From assembly GCA_029258695.1 (NCBI GenBank), contig JARIBR010000041.1:1-22416 (forward strand): a stretch of 22,416 nucleotides of DNA. Direction: 5' to 3'. This document shows, one piece after another, positions 1 to 8,089 of this stretch; the first letter of the stretch is position 1, and every line of letters starts with the position of its first letter. The position numbers were made by a program, and so were the translations under genes. A model generated the notes under the pieces. The model was not told the DNA's origin. It worked only from the letters and a program-made list of their open reading frames with translations, and searched no databases. The DNA comes from Quadrisphaera sp. (GTDB lineage: Bacteria; Actinomycetota; Actinomycetes; Actinomycetales; Quadrisphaeraceae).

Positions 1-18
1 GCAGGAATGAGCCTGACC

Positions 19-1032
19 ATGGCTGTCGTCACCACCCGCCAGCTGCTCGACAGCGGCGTCCACTTCGGGCACCAGACCCGTCGCTGGAACCCGAAGATGA
101 AGCGCTTCATCTTCACCGAGCGCAACGGCATCTACATCATCGACCTCCAGCAGTCGCTGGGCCACATCGACCGCGCGTACGACTTCGTCAAGAAGACCGT
201 GGCGAACGGCGGGTCCATCCTCTTCGTGGGCACGAAGAAGCAGGCCCAGGAGCCGCTCGCCGCGCAGGCCGACCGCGTGGGCATGCCCTACGTGAACCAG
301 CGCTGGCTCGGGGGGATGCTCACGAACTTCCAGACGGTGAGCAAGCGCATCTCCCGCATGAAGGAGCTGGAGGCGATCGACTTCGACGACGTCGCCGCCT
401 CCGGTCGCACGAAGAAGGAGCTACTCCTCATGCGTCGCGAGAAGGACAAGCTCGAGAAGACCCTCGGCGGCATCCGCGACATGGGCCGCACGCCCCAGGC
501 GATCTGGGTCGTGGACACCAACAAGGAGCACCTCGCCGTCGACGAGGCCCGCAAGCTGGGCATCCCCGTCATCGCGATCCTCGACACCAACTGCGACCCG
601 GACGTCGTGGACTACCAGATCCCGGGCAACGACGACGCGATCCGCTCGGTCACGCTGCTGACCCGCGTGGTCGCCGACGCCGTGGCCGCCGGTCTCACCG
701 AGCGCCACCAGGGAGCCAGCGCCGACGCGCCGGAGGAGCCGCTGGCCGCGTGGGAGGCGGAGCTGCTCGCCGGCGACGTCCAGAGCGGGCAGACCGCCAC
801 GACGGGCGGGCGTGAGGGAGCGTCCTCGGGCGAGGCGCAGCTGGCCGAGCAGGTCCCGGCCGACGTGAGCCCCGAGGCCGCCATCGCGCAGGCCGAGGCC
901 GACCCGGCCGCGTCGTCCTCCGGCGCCCCGGCGGACACCCCCGTCGCCGAGGCCACCGGCATCGCCGACGCCGACGGCGGGGAGATCGTCACCGACGGCG
1001 CCCAGCTCGGCTCGGGCACCACCAACTCCTGA
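19..1032 (+). CDS. rpsB: 30S ribosomal protein S2
   Basis: Structural protein of the small ribosomal subunit. The N-terminal block, including [20 protein letters not shown], and the later [18 protein letters not shown] are unmistakable S2 sequence. The ATG at 19 gives the usual actinobacterial start MAVVT and has AGGA at 3-6 upstream; an in-frame ATG at 7 lies directly on that AGGA and is unlikely. The protein is 337 residues, against about 240 in E. coli. The excess is a C-terminal tail from about residue 237, rich in Ala, Glu, Asp and Gly with no visible domain; such tails are common in actinobacterial S2. It is followed by tsf, the usual partner, after a 120-nt GC-rich gap. Identification is certain; only the start and the role of the tail are inferred. 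Confidence 0.97.
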   Translation: MAVVTTRQLLDSGVHFGHQTRRWNPKMKRFIFTERNGIYIIDLQQSLGHIDRAYDFVKKTVANGGSILFVGTKKQAQEPLAAQADRVGMPYVNQRWLGGMLTNFQTVSKRISRMKELEAIDFDDVAASGRTKKELLLMRREKDKLEKTLGGIRDMGRTPQAIWVVDTNKEHLAVDEARKLGIPVIAILDTNCDPDVVDYQIPGNDDAIRSVTLLTRVVADAVAAGLTERHQGASADAPEEPLAAWEAELLAGDVQSGQTATTGGREGASSGEAQLAEQVPADVSPEAAIAQAEADPAASSSGAPADTPVAEATGIADADGGEIVTDGAQLGSGTTNS

Positions 1033-1056
1033 CGCCCCGCCGGCCCGGCCTCGCGT

Positions 1057-1077
1057 CGCCGCCCCCTCCGGGCGGCG
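1057..1077 (+). other. Hairpin in the rpsB-tsf gap
   Basis: CGCCGCCC at 1057-1064 and GGGCGGCG at 1070-1077 form an 8-bp perfect stem with a 5-nt loop. No T-run follows, so complete termination is unlikely. It could attenuate transcription or mark an RNA processing point between rpsB and tsf. This is seen directly, but chance hairpins are common at this GC content. Confidence 0.35.
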
Positions 1078-1152
1078 CGCGCGGGGCCCCGCCGGCGTCG
1101 CGGCGCCCCACCCTCTCGACGAACCACCGACCCAGAACCCAGGAGCTCATCC

Positions 1153-1983
1153 GTGGCCAACTACACCACCGCCGACATCAAGGCCCTGCGCGAGCAGACC
1201 GGTGCCGGCATGATGGACGTCAAGAAGTCCCTCGACGAGGCTGACGGCGATCGCGCCAAGGCCATCGAGCTGCTCCGCGTCAAGGGCCTCAAGGGCGTCA
1301 GCAAGCGCGAGGGCCGCGCCGCGACCAACGGGGCCGTCGTCGCTCGCACCGAGGGCGGCGTGGGCACGCTCGTCGAGGTGAACTGCGAGACCGACTTCGT
1401 GGCCAAGGGCGAGCGCTTCACCGCCCTCACGGCGCAGGTCCTCGACCTGGCCGTCGCCTCCGAGGCCACCGACGCCTCCGCGCTGCTGGAGCAGGACGTC
1501 GACGGGCGACCGCTCCAGGCCGTGATCGAGGAGGCGGGCGCGACGCTCGGCGAGAAGATCGAGGTGCGCCGCGTGGCGCGGGCCAGCGGCGCCCACGTCG
1601 CGACCTACCTGCACCGCACCTCACCCGAGCTGCCCCCGCAGATCGGCGTGCTCATCGCGCTGGACTCCTCGGAGACCGACGAGGTCGCCCGTGACGTGGC
1701 CATGCACATCGCCGCGATGGCCCCCACGGCGCTGTCCCGCGACGACGTCGCCGAGGAGGTCGTCGCCTCCGAGCGCCGCATCGCCGAGGAGACCGCCCGC
1801 GAGGAGGGCAAGCCCGAGCAGGCGCTGCCCCGCATCGTCGAGGGCCGGGTCGGCGGCTTCTTCAAGGCCAACGTGCTGCCCGAGCAGGCGTTCGCCAAGG
1901 ATCCGAAGCGCACGGTGGGCGACGTGCTCGAGGAGGCAGGCACGCGCGTGACCTCCTTCGCCCGCTTCCGCGTCGGCGCCTGA
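1153..1983 (+). CDS. tsf: Translation elongation factor Ts
   Basis: Guanine nucleotide exchange factor that regenerates EF-Tu-GTP in the cytoplasm. The N-terminal UBA-like segment reads [19 protein letters not shown], and the EF-Tu-contacting motif TDFVAK is at residues 80-85. The length, 276 residues, is normal for the family. The GTG start at 1153 is fixed by AGGAG at 1141-1145 with a 7-nt spacer. It lies between rpsB and pyrH as in most actinobacteria, and pyrH starts only 8 nt after its stop, so the two are probably co-transcribed. Nothing unusual is seen. Confidence 0.97.
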   Translation: MANYTTADIKALREQTGAGMMDVKKSLDEADGDRAKAIELLRVKGLKGVSKREGRAATNGAVVARTEGGVGTLVEVNCETDFVAKGERFTALTAQVLDLAVASEATDASALLEQDVDGRPLQAVIEEAGATLGEKIEVRRVARASGAHVATYLHRTSPELPPQIGVLIALDSSETDEVARDVAMHIAAMAPTALSRDDVAEEVVASERRIAEETAREEGKPEQALPRIVEGRVGGFFKANVLPEQAFAKDPKRTVGDVLEEAGTRVTSFARFRVGA

Positions 1984-1991
1984 GCGCCCTC

Positions 1992-2780
1992 GTGAGCCAG
2001 AGCCCGAGCGGTGACGGCCCGAGCGACCCGGAGGCGGCGCCGGCCGGGTCGCAGGCGCCGTCCAGCCCGTGGCACCGGGTGCTCCTCAAGCTCTCCGGTG
2101 AGACGTTCGGCGGCGGCGGCGTCGGGGTGGACCCCGACGTCGTCGCCCGCGTCGCGCGGGACGTCGCAGCCGGCGTCGCGGCGGGCGTCCAGGTGGCCGT
2201 GGTGGTCGGCGGCGGGAACTTCTTCCGCGGCGCCGAGCTCTCCCAGCGCGGCATGGACCGGTCCCGGGCCGACTACATGGGCATGCTCGGCACGGTGATG
2301 AACTGCCTGGCGCTCCAGGACTTCCTGGAGCAGGCCGGGGTGGACACCCGCGTGCAGACGGCCATCACCATGGGTCAGGTCGCGGAGCCGTACGTGCCGC
2401 GCCGCGCCATCCGTCACCTGGAGAAGGGCCGCGTCGTGATTTTCGGAGCCGGTGCGGGCCTGCCGTTCTTCTCCACCGACACCGTCGCGGCCCAGCGAGC
2501 GCTGGAGGTCAAGGCCGACGGGGTGCTCATGGCGAAGAACGGCGTGGACGGCGTCTACACCGCCGACCCGCGCACCGACCCTGGGGCGACGCGCCTCGAC
2601 GACGTGACCTACGGGGACGCGCTGCAGCAAGGCCTGGCCGTCGTGGACGCGGCGGCGTTCAGCCTCTGCATGGAGAACGCCCTGCCCATGAGGGTGTTCG
2701 GCATGGACGCCCCGGGCGGGATCCCCGCTGCGCTCCGGGGTGAGAGGATCGGCACGCTCGTGCACGGCGAGCAGCGATGA
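1992..2780 (+). CDS. pyrH: UMP kinase (uridylate kinase)
   Basis: Phosphorylates UMP to UDP using ATP, a committed step toward pyrimidine nucleotides, as a hexameric amino-acid-kinase-fold enzyme. Visible signatures are LLKLSGETF (Lys at about residue 33), [11 protein letters not shown], the [11 protein letters not shown] segment, and the C-terminal DGVYTADPR region typical of PyrH. The protein is 262 residues. About 27 N-terminal residues rich in Ser, Pro and Gly precede the conserved fold, a frequent actinobacterial extension. The GTG start at 1992 lacks a strong Shine-Dalgarno sequence. Its placement 8 nt after the tsf stop suggests expression by read-through and reinitiation. The frr start is 10 nt beyond its stop. 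Confidence 0.96.
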   Translation: MSQSPSGDGPSDPEAAPAGSQAPSSPWHRVLLKLSGETFGGGGVGVDPDVVARVARDVAAGVAAGVQVAVVVGGGNFFRGAELSQRGMDRSRADYMGMLGTVMNCLALQDFLEQAGVDTRVQTAITMGQVAEPYVPRRAIRHLEKGRVVIFGAGAGLPFFSTDTVAAQRALEVKADGVLMAKNGVDGVYTADPRTDPGATRLDDVTYGDALQQGLAVVDAAAFSLCMENALPMRVFGMDAPGGIPAALRGERIGTLVHGEQR

Positions 2781-2790
2781 AGGAGCACAC

Positions 2791-3348
2791 GTGATCGACG
2801 ACGCCCTCCTCGAGGCAGAGGACCGCATGGAGAAGGCGGTCTCCGCCGCCCGCGAGGACTTCTCGACCGTCCGCACCGGGCGAGCGAACCCCGCGCTGTT
2901 CGCAAGGATCATGGTCGACTACTACGGCTCGATGACGCCGCTGCAGCAGCTCGCCTCGATCAACGTCCCCGAGGCGCGCACCGTGCTCATCACCCCGTAC
3001 GACCGCTCGGGCCTGAACGACGTGGAGAAGGCGCTGCGCACCTCCGAGCTCGGGCTCAACCCCTCCAACGACGGGGTGACGATCCGGGTCACGCTGCCCC
3101 AGCTCACCGACGAGCGCCGCCGCGAGTACGTGAAGGTGGTGCGCGGCAAGGCCGAGGACGCCAAGATCTCGGTCCGGGGTGCGCGCGGGCGGGCGATGAA
3201 GGAGCTCGAGCGCATCAAGGACGACGGCGAGGCGGGCGAGGACGACGTCAACCGCGCGGAGAAGGAGCTCGAGGCGCTGTCGCGCAAGCACGTCGACATC
3301 ATCGACGACGCGCTGAAGCAGAAGGAGACCGAGCTCCTCACGGTGTGA
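2791..3348 (+). CDS. frr: Ribosome recycling factor
   Basis: Splits post-termination ribosomes together with EF-G. At 185 residues it is the standard family length. Recognisable blocks are the helical N-terminus [17 protein letters not shown], the [14 protein letters not shown] segment, the domain II stretch around [16 protein letters not shown], and the [20 protein letters not shown] helix. The GTG at 2791 has AGGAG at 2781-2785 just upstream and gives the expected family N-terminus; in-frame codons further upstream lie inside pyrH and are not needed. The TGA stop at 3346-3348 is also the first three bases of a tandem repeat array. Confidence 0.97.
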   Translation: MIDDALLEAEDRMEKAVSAAREDFSTVRTGRANPALFARIMVDYYGSMTPLQQLASINVPEARTVLITPYDRSGLNDVEKALRTSELGLNPSNDGVTIRVTLPQLTDERRREYVKVVRGKAEDAKISVRGARGRAMKELERIKDDGEAGEDDVNRAEKELEALSRKHVDIIDDALKQKETELLTV

Positions 3349-3410
3349 TCCCCGGATCGGTGATCCCTGGATCGGTGGCGCAGGATCGGTGGCGCAGGAT
3401 CGGTGGCGCG
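3346..3410 (+). repeat. Tandem 14-15 bp repeat array
   Basis: Four consecutive units each end in GGATCGG. Two 15-bp units (TGATCCCCGGATCGG at 3346-3360 and TGATCCCTGGATCGG at 3361-3375) differ at one base. Two identical 14-bp units (TGGCGCAGGATCGG) lie at 3376-3389 and 3390-3403, and a partial TGGCGCG follows at 3404-3410. The first unit begins on the frr stop codon and the array ends about 50 nt before the chosen cdsA start. Each unit contains GATC and, in most copies, a GTG. Such arrays often vary in copy number by slippage; that is inferred here. Confidence 0.85.
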
Positions 3411-3460
3411 AGGGTGGAGCGCAGGTGGTGCGTGATGACGGCCACGAGACTGGGGGACCG

Positions 3461-4486
3461 GTGACCACGAGCAGCGACCCGGCGGTCGGTGACCCACCGC
3501 CGGAGACGCGGGACGCCCCCGCGCGGCGCAAGCCGTCGGCGGGGAGGAACCTCCCCGCGGCGATCGGCACGGGCCTGCTCATGGGCGGTGTCGTCCTGGC
3601 GTCGCTGTTCATCGTCAAGCAGGTCTTCGTCGCCGTCGCCGCGTTCGCGGTGATGGCCGCGGTGTGGGAGCTGGCCGACGCGGTGGCGGCCCGCCGTCAC
3701 CTCGTCCCGCGCGTCCCGCTCATGGCGGGCGCCGCGGCGACGGTCGTAGCCGCGTATGCCTGGGGCCTGCCGGGTCTGGGCGCCGGGGTGCTCACCACCA
3801 CGCTCGCGGCGATCGTCTGGCGACTGCTCGCGCCGTGGCCCCACGCACCCGACTCCCCGCACTTCGACCCGCAGGGGGTCACGGAGCGACCCCCTCACCC
3901 GGACGGGGTGTTCCAGCCGGCACGCCCGAGCGCCGCGCCGGCGGGCCTGCCGCGCCGCGCCGGGCTGGCCGGCGACCCGGCGGTGCTGCTGCGTGACGCG
4001 ACGTCCTCGGTCCTCGTGGTCCTGTGGCTGCCGCTGATGGCGGGCTTCACGATGCTCATGCTGCGTGAGGACGACGGGGCTCTGCGCATCCTCACCTTCG
4101 TGCTGCTGCCCGTCGTCTCGGACACCGGTGGGTACGCCGCCGGGGTCTTCTTCGGACGCCACGCGATGTCTCCGTCGATCAGCCCGAAGAAGTCCTGGGA
4201 GGGTTTCGCCGGCTCCGCGGCCGCCGGGCTGGTCGCCGGGATCCTCGTGGTCACCCTCGGCCTCCAGGGGGCGTGGTGGGCGGGTGCGCTCATCGGCCTG
4301 ACCGCTGTGGTCACCGCCACCGTCGGTGACCTCTCGGAGTCGGTGCTCAAGCGTGATCTGGGCATCAAGGACATGGGGTCGCTCATCCCCGGGCACGGCG
4401 GGGTCCTCGACCGCATCGACTCCATGCTGCTCACCGCCCCGGTGCTCTACCTGCTGCTCATGTGGCTGGTACCGGTCGCCACCTGA
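3461..4486 (+). CDS. cdsA: Phosphatidate cytidylyltransferase (CDP-diglyceride synthase)
   Basis: Integral membrane enzyme that makes CDP-diacylglycerol from phosphatidate and CTP, the branch point of phospholipid synthesis. The family signature is complete near the C-terminus (about residues 294-320): S-V-L-K-R, then K-D, then PGHGG and DRID. Several hydrophobic segments flank it. The start is ambiguous. GTG 3461 follows GGGGGA at 3452-3457 and begins normal G/C-rich third positions. GTG 3428, with GGAG at 3416-3419, adds 11 residues whose codons look atypical, and GTG 3389 lies inside the repeat array. From 3461 the protein is 341 residues. A hydrophilic Pro/Arg-rich loop (about residues 125-179) between membrane segments seems longer than in relatives I know. 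Confidence 0.93.
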   Translation: MTTSSDPAVGDPPPETRDAPARRKPSAGRNLPAAIGTGLLMGGVVLASLFIVKQVFVAVAAFAVMAAVWELADAVAARRHLVPRVPLMAGAAATVVAAYAWGLPGLGAGVLTTTLAAIVWRLLAPWPHAPDSPHFDPQGVTERPPHPDGVFQPARPSAAPAGLPRRAGLAGDPAVLLRDATSSVLVVLWLPLMAGFTMLMLREDDGALRILTFVLLPVVSDTGGYAAGVFFGRHAMSPSISPKKSWEGFAGSAAAGLVAGILVVTLGLQGAWWAGALIGLTAVVTATVGDLSESVLKRDLGIKDMGSLIPGHGGVLDRIDSMLLTAPVLYLLLMWLVPVAT

Positions 4487-4524
4487 CGGTTGACGCCCCG
4501 GGTGCCCACGGGTCTCCCTCTCCC

Positions 4525-4634
4525 TGCACTTGGTCGACGAAGTGCGCTCCCGTGGAGCGTTCTGGCTGCACTTGGTCGACGAAGTGCGCTCCCGTGGAGC
4601 GGTCTGGCTGCACTTGGTCGACGAAGTGCGCTCC
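4525..4634 (+). repeat. 42-bp tandem repeat with two hairpins per unit
   Basis: Copies begin at 4525, 4567 and 4609 (exact 42-bp period). The third is cut after 26 bp, at 4634. The first two differ at one base near the unit end. Each full unit contains two inverted repeats side by side: GCACTT and AAGTGC separated by GGTCGACG, then CGCTCC and GGAGCG separated by CGT. The array fills most of the gap between cdsA and rlmN and ends 58 nt before the rlmN start. Copies are adjacent with no spacers, so it is not CRISPR. It may belong to a dispersed intergenic repeat family, or form RNA structure between the two genes. Confidence 0.9.
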
Positions 4635-4692
4635 GGCCGGTCGCAGCCTGAGCCGACGCCCGGTGCGCCTGGCCGTGGGACCATGGAGGGCC

Positions 4693-5880
4693 ATGACTGC
4701 TCCCACCACCGCCGCCCCTGCCGCCACCCCGCCCTCGACGCCCCCGCTCTCGACGGCCCCGCCGGTGACGGCGCTGCCCACGCCGAGCCTGCGGACGCCG
4801 CGGCGCACCAAGCCGCCGCGCCACCTCGCGGACGTCGACCCCTCCGCCCGGGCTGACCTGGCGGCCGGGCTCGGGGTGCCCGCCTACCGGGTCAAGCAGG
4901 TGGCCCACCACTACTTCACCCGCCACACCGTCGACGCGGCCGCCATGACCGACCTGCCCGCAGCCGCCCGCGACGACCTCGTGGACGCGCTGCTGCCGAG
5001 GCTGCTGACGCCCGTGAAGGTCCTCGAGGCCGACGGCGGCGACACCGTGAAGACCGTCTGGCGCCTCTTCGACGGCGTCGTGGTGGAGAGCGTGCTCATG
5101 CGCTACCCCGGACGAGTCACCCTGTGCGTCTCCAGCCAGGCCGGCTGCGGGATGGCGTGCCCCTTCTGCGCCACCGGTCAGAACGGGCTGACCCGCAACC
5201 TCTCCGCCGCCGAGATCCTCGACCAGGTGGCGGCGGCGAACCGCTGGCTCGGCGAGCAGGCCGCCGCCGGGCGCGGGGAGCCGGGCCGCGTGAACAACGT
5301 GGTGTTCATGGGCATGGGTGAGGCGCTGGCCAACTACAAGGCCGCCGTGACCGCCGTGCGCCGCATGGTCGACCCCGCCCCCGACGGCTTCGGCATGAGC
5401 GCGCGCGGGATCACCGTCTCCACCGTCGGGCTCGTGCCGGCCATCGACCGCCTCGCCGACGAGGGCGTGCCGGTCACCTTCGCCCTCAGCCTCCACGCAC
5501 CGGACGACGCGCTGCGCGACGAGCTGGTGCCCCTGAACTCCCGGTATGACGTCGGCGCCGTCCTCGACGCCTCGCGCCGCTACTTCGACGCGACGGGCCG
5601 CCGGGTCTCCATCGAGTACGCGCTCATCCGCGACGTCAACGACCAGGGGTGGCGCGCGGACCTGCTCGCCGACGAGCTGAACGCCCGCGGCAAGGGGTGG
5701 GTGCACGTCAACCCCATCCCGCTCAACCCCACGCCCGGCTCGCGGTGGACCGCCTCCGACCCCGACGTGGAGGACGAGTTCGTGCGCCGGCTCGTCGCCC
5801 GGGGCATCCCCACCACCGTCCGGGACACGCGCGGCTCCGACATCGACGGGGCCTGCGGGCAGCTCGCCGCCAGCGTCTGA
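4693..5880 (+). CDS. rlmN: Dual-specificity 23S rRNA/tRNA adenine-C2 methyltransferase RlmN
   Basis: Radical-SAM enzyme that methylates C2 of A2503 in 23S rRNA and A37 in some tRNAs. The cluster-binding motif CGMACPFC puts its three cysteines at residues 152, 156 and 159. GMGE follows in the SAM-binding region. The conserved C-terminal cysteine of RlmN is present in GACGQL at residue 388. The protein is 395 residues. The first 40 or so residues are rich in Pro, Ala and Thr, beyond the usual start of the family. ATG 4693 is chosen because GGAGG lies at 4685-4689; the frame stays open upstream through the 42-bp repeats, but that part is not protein-like. The lone A2503 enzyme with VFMGMGE fits RlmN better than Cfr. 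Confidence 0.95.
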   Translation: MTAPTTAAPAATPPSTPPLSTAPPVTALPTPSLRTPRRTKPPRHLADVDPSARADLAAGLGVPAYRVKQVAHHYFTRHTVDAAAMTDLPAAARDDLVDALLPRLLTPVKVLEADGGDTVKTVWRLFDGVVVESVLMRYPGRVTLCVSSQAGCGMACPFCATGQNGLTRNLSAAEILDQVAAANRWLGEQAAAGRGEPGRVNNVVFMGMGEALANYKAAVTAVRRMVDPAPDGFGMSARGITVSTVGLVPAIDRLADEGVPVTFALSLHAPDDALRDELVPLNSRYDVGAVLDASRRYFDATGRRVSIEYALIRDVNDQGWRADLLADELNARGKGWVHVNPIPLNPTPGSRWTASDPDVEDEFVRRLVARGIPTTVRDTRGSDIDGACGQLAASV

Positions 5881-5918
5881 GACCCGTCGATCCGCCATGA
5901 GAGTGACGCAGGGTCTCA
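5878..5918 (+). terminator. Inverted repeat overlapping the rlmN stop codon
   Basis: TGAGACCC at 5878-5885, which contains the rlmN stop, is perfectly complementary to GGGTCTCA at 5911-5918, leaving a 25-nt loop. A weaker pair (ACGCA 5906-5910 with TGCGT 5931-5935) overlaps it. There is no T-tract. A transcription terminator or stability element for the rlmN message is the natural guess, but support is limited to the pairing. Confidence 0.35.
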
Positions 5919-5969
5919 ACACGTAGGCACTGCGTAGCGAAATGCCCTCGGTGGGCCATCGGCGACTGG

Positions 5970-5975
5970 CACGAT
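5970..5975 (+). promoter_or_regulatory. Possible -10 element for a leaderless message
   Basis: CACGAT lies 6 nt before the GTG start at 5982, the spacing expected if transcription begins at or next to the start codon, as in many actinobacterial leaderless mRNAs. There is no convincing Shine-Dalgarno sequence for this gene and no recognisable -35. The evidence is position and a loose match to TANNNT only. Confidence 0.25.
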
Positions 5976-5981
5976 CACAGG

Positions 5982-6563
5982 GTGAGCCAGAACGCCTCCT
6001 TCCCCCGCAGCGGGCGGCTCCGGCGGGGCTACCACGTGGGCCAGGTCGAAGAGTTCTTCGCCCGCGCCCGCCACGCCTACGAGGTCTCCGCGCCCGGACG
6101 CCCCGGGTCGGCGCGCGCCACCACGCTGACGTCGCGGGACGTCCGGCAGGTCGGCTTCGACCTCGTGCTCAACGGGTTCGACGTCGTCGCCGTCGACGGT
6201 GCGCTCGACCGCATGGAGGACGCCTTCGCCCGCCGCGAGTCCGACGCCCTGCGGGGCCGGCTCGGGGACGACCGCGCCATGGAGCACGTCCTGCGCCAGG
6301 CCCAGACCCTCGAGGGGCGCCTCGGGCGCGGTGGGGGAGAGCGCTTCCCCAGGGCGTCCGGCCTGTCGCTGGCCTACGACCCCGAGGACGTCGACCAGCT
6401 GTGCGAGCGCCTCGCCGGGTACCTCAAGGGCGGGCCGCCGGTCGCGCCGGAGGAGCTGCGGCGCGCGGTGTTCCGCGCCAGGCGTGGGCGCTCCGGGTAC
6501 GACGAGCACCAGGTGGACACCTTCATCGACCGCGCCGTCGAGGTGCTGGTCGCCGTCGACTGA
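5982..6563 (+). CDS. DivIVA-motif repeat protein
   Basis: A 193-residue soluble protein with four copies of the short motif found at the start of DivIVA/Wag31-type domains (Gly/Ala-Tyr/Phe-Asp/His, then Val-Asp/Glu). They are GYHVGQVEEF at residues 16-25, GFDVVAVDGA at 65-74, AYDPEDVDQL at 131-140 and GYDEHQVDTF at 172-181. Motifs 1-2 and 3-4 seem to be two copies of one unit, separated by a charged linker. In Wag31 this domain binds curved membrane at poles and septa, but the long C-terminal coiled coil of Wag31 is missing. Proteins with repeated DivIVA-type domains are known in actinobacteria, but their role is unclear. GTG 5982 is the likely start. It stands alone between rlmN and an aminotransferase gene. 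Confidence 0.8.
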   Translation: MSQNASFPRSGRLRRGYHVGQVEEFFARARHAYEVSAPGRPGSARATTLTSRDVRQVGFDLVLNGFDVVAVDGALDRMEDAFARRESDALRGRLGDDRAMEHVLRQAQTLEGRLGRGGGERFPRASGLSLAYDPEDVDQLCERLAGYLKGGPPVAPEELRRAVFRARRGRSGYDEHQVDTFIDRAVEVLVAVD

Positions 6564-6661
6564 GGGTGGCCTCACGCCGTCGCCGACCCCCGTCCGGAGA
6601 TGGCATCATCGCTGGTCAGGCGCCGGGTCCCGTGCGCACCGACGAGTGAGGTGAGGGTGTC

Positions 6662-8032
6662 GTGACGACGATGGAGCAGCGCGCCACGCAGGGTGGGCCG
6701 ATGAGCCCGGACGAGACCTACGCGCTCGACCGGGCCCACGTCTTCCACTCCTGGTCCGCCCAGGCTGCCCTGGACCCGCTCGTGGTCACGGGCGCCGCCG
6801 GCTCCTACGTCACGGACGGAGAGGGCCGGCGTCACCTCGACTTCTCCTCCCAGCTGGTCAACGCCAACATCGGCCACCAGCACCCGGCGGTCGTCTCCGC
6901 GATCGTCGAGCAGGCGCAGACGCTGTGCAGCATCGCTCCGCCCTACGCCGTGGCGCCGCGCTCCCGGGCGGCCCAGCTCATCGCGCAGGTCTCCCCGCCC
7001 GGCCTCGAGAAGGTGTTCTTCACCAACGGCGGAGCCGAGGCCATCGAGTACGCCGTGCGCATGGCCCGCCTGCACACCGGGCGCCACAAGCTGCTGTCGG
7101 CGTACCGCTCGTACCACGGCGGCACCTCGACCGCGGTGAACCTCACGGGAGACCCGCGCCGCTGGCCGAACGAGGTGGGCGGTGGCTCACCGGTGCACTT
7201 CTTCGGTCCCTTCCTCTACCGCAGCGCCTTCCACGCGACCACCGAGGAGCAGGAGTGCGCCCGCGCCCTGGAGCACCTCGAGCAGGTCGTCGCCTTCGAG
7301 GGACCCTCGACCATCGCGGCCATCGTCCTCGAGACCGTGCCGGGGACCGCCGGGATCATGCCTCCGCCACCCGGCTATCTCGCCGGGGTGCGGGCGCTGT
7401 GCGACCGCCACGGCATCGTCTACGTCGCCGACGAGGTCATGGCCGGGTTTGGGCGCACCGGCGCCTGGTTCGCCCTGGACCACGACGACGTGCGTCCGGA
7501 CCTCATCGCCTTCGCCAAGGGCGTCACCTCCAGCTACGTGCCGCTGGGCGGGGTGGTGGTCTCCGACGAGGTGGCGGCCAGCTTCGACGAGCGTCCCTTC
7601 CCCGGGGGGCTGACCACCTCCGGCCACCCGCTGGCGTGCGCCGCCGCGGTCGGGGCGATCACGGCGATGCACGACGAAGGCATCGTCGAGAACGCGGCCC
7701 GGATCGGCCGCGACGTCCTCGGCCCGGGTCTGCGCGAGCTGGCGACGCGCCACCCCAGCGTCGGGGACGTCCGGGGGCTCGGGGTCTTCTGGGCCCTGGA
7801 GCTGGTGACGGACCGGCGGACCAAGGAGCCGATGGCCCCGTACGGCGGGACCAGCCAGGCGATGGCGGCCGTCGCCACGGCCTCGCGTCGGGCAGGACTG
7901 ATGATCTTCAGCAACTTCCACCGGCTCCACGCCGTGCCCCCGTGCACGGTGAGCGACGACGAGGTGCGTGAGGGCCTCGAGATGCTCGACACCGTCCTCG
8001 ACGTCGCGGACGGCTTCACCACCAGCGCGTAG
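6662..8032 (+). CDS. Class III PLP-dependent aminotransferase
   Basis: A fold-type I pyridoxal-phosphate transaminase of the omega-aminotransferase class, 456 residues. GGAEA at 123-127 and YHGG at 151-154 contact the cofactor, the cofactor-binding Asp is in VADEVMAGFGRTG (about 257), and the Schiff-base Lys is in AFAKG (286). The N-terminal part (AHVFHSWSAQ, then DFSSQLVNANIGHQHP) resembles the actinobacterial group labelled aspartate or taurine aminotransferase family, so the substrate cannot be read from sequence. By context it may act on GABA, beta-alanine or another omega-amino acid made by the neighbouring polyamine genes; this is inference. The GTG at 6662 has GAGG-type sequence just upstream. 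It converges on the FAD oxidase gene across a strong hairpin. Confidence 0.9.
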   Translation: MTTMEQRATQGGPMSPDETYALDRAHVFHSWSAQAALDPLVVTGAAGSYVTDGEGRRHLDFSSQLVNANIGHQHPAVVSAIVEQAQTLCSIAPPYAVAPRSRAAQLIAQVSPPGLEKVFFTNGGAEAIEYAVRMARLHTGRHKLLSAYRSYHGGTSTAVNLTGDPRRWPNEVGGGSPVHFFGPFLYRSAFHATTEEQECARALEHLEQVVAFEGPSTIAAIVLETVPGTAGIMPPPPGYLAGVRALCDRHGIVYVADEVMAGFGRTGAWFALDHDDVRPDLIAFAKGVTSSYVPLGGVVVSDEVAASFDERPFPGGLTTSGHPLACAAAVGAITAMHDEGIVENAARIGRDVLGPGLRELATRHPSVGDVRGLGVFWALELVTDRRTKEPMAPYGGTSQAMAAVATASRRAGLMIFSNFHRLHAVPPCTVSDDEVREGLEMLDTVLDVADGFTTSA

Positions 8033-8038
8033 GACGGT

Positions 8039-8075
8039 CCCCGGCCCCACCGCTCGCAGCGCGGCGGGGCCGGGG
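8039..8075. terminator. GC hairpin between convergent genes, probable bidirectional terminator
   Basis: CCCCGGCCCC at 8039-8048 pairs perfectly with GGGGCCGGGG at 8066-8075. The inner part (CCGC with GCG, imperfect) can extend the stem. It begins 6 nt after the plus-strand aminotransferase stop and ends 14 nt before the minus-strand oxidase stop. No T-run is present, which is normal for actinobacterial terminators. Confidence 0.75.
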
Positions 8076-8089
8076 CGGGTGCGCCCTGC

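Noticed and set aside
4525..4634. Possible CRISPR array
   Set aside because: The copies are directly adjacent with no unique spacers, there are fewer than three full units, and no cas genes are present.
4462..4692. RlmN N-terminal extension through the 42-bp repeats (repeating [14 protein letters not shown] peptide)
   Set aside because: The peptide simply reads the hairpin repeats. A good ribosome binding site and ATG at 4693 give the conserved protein.
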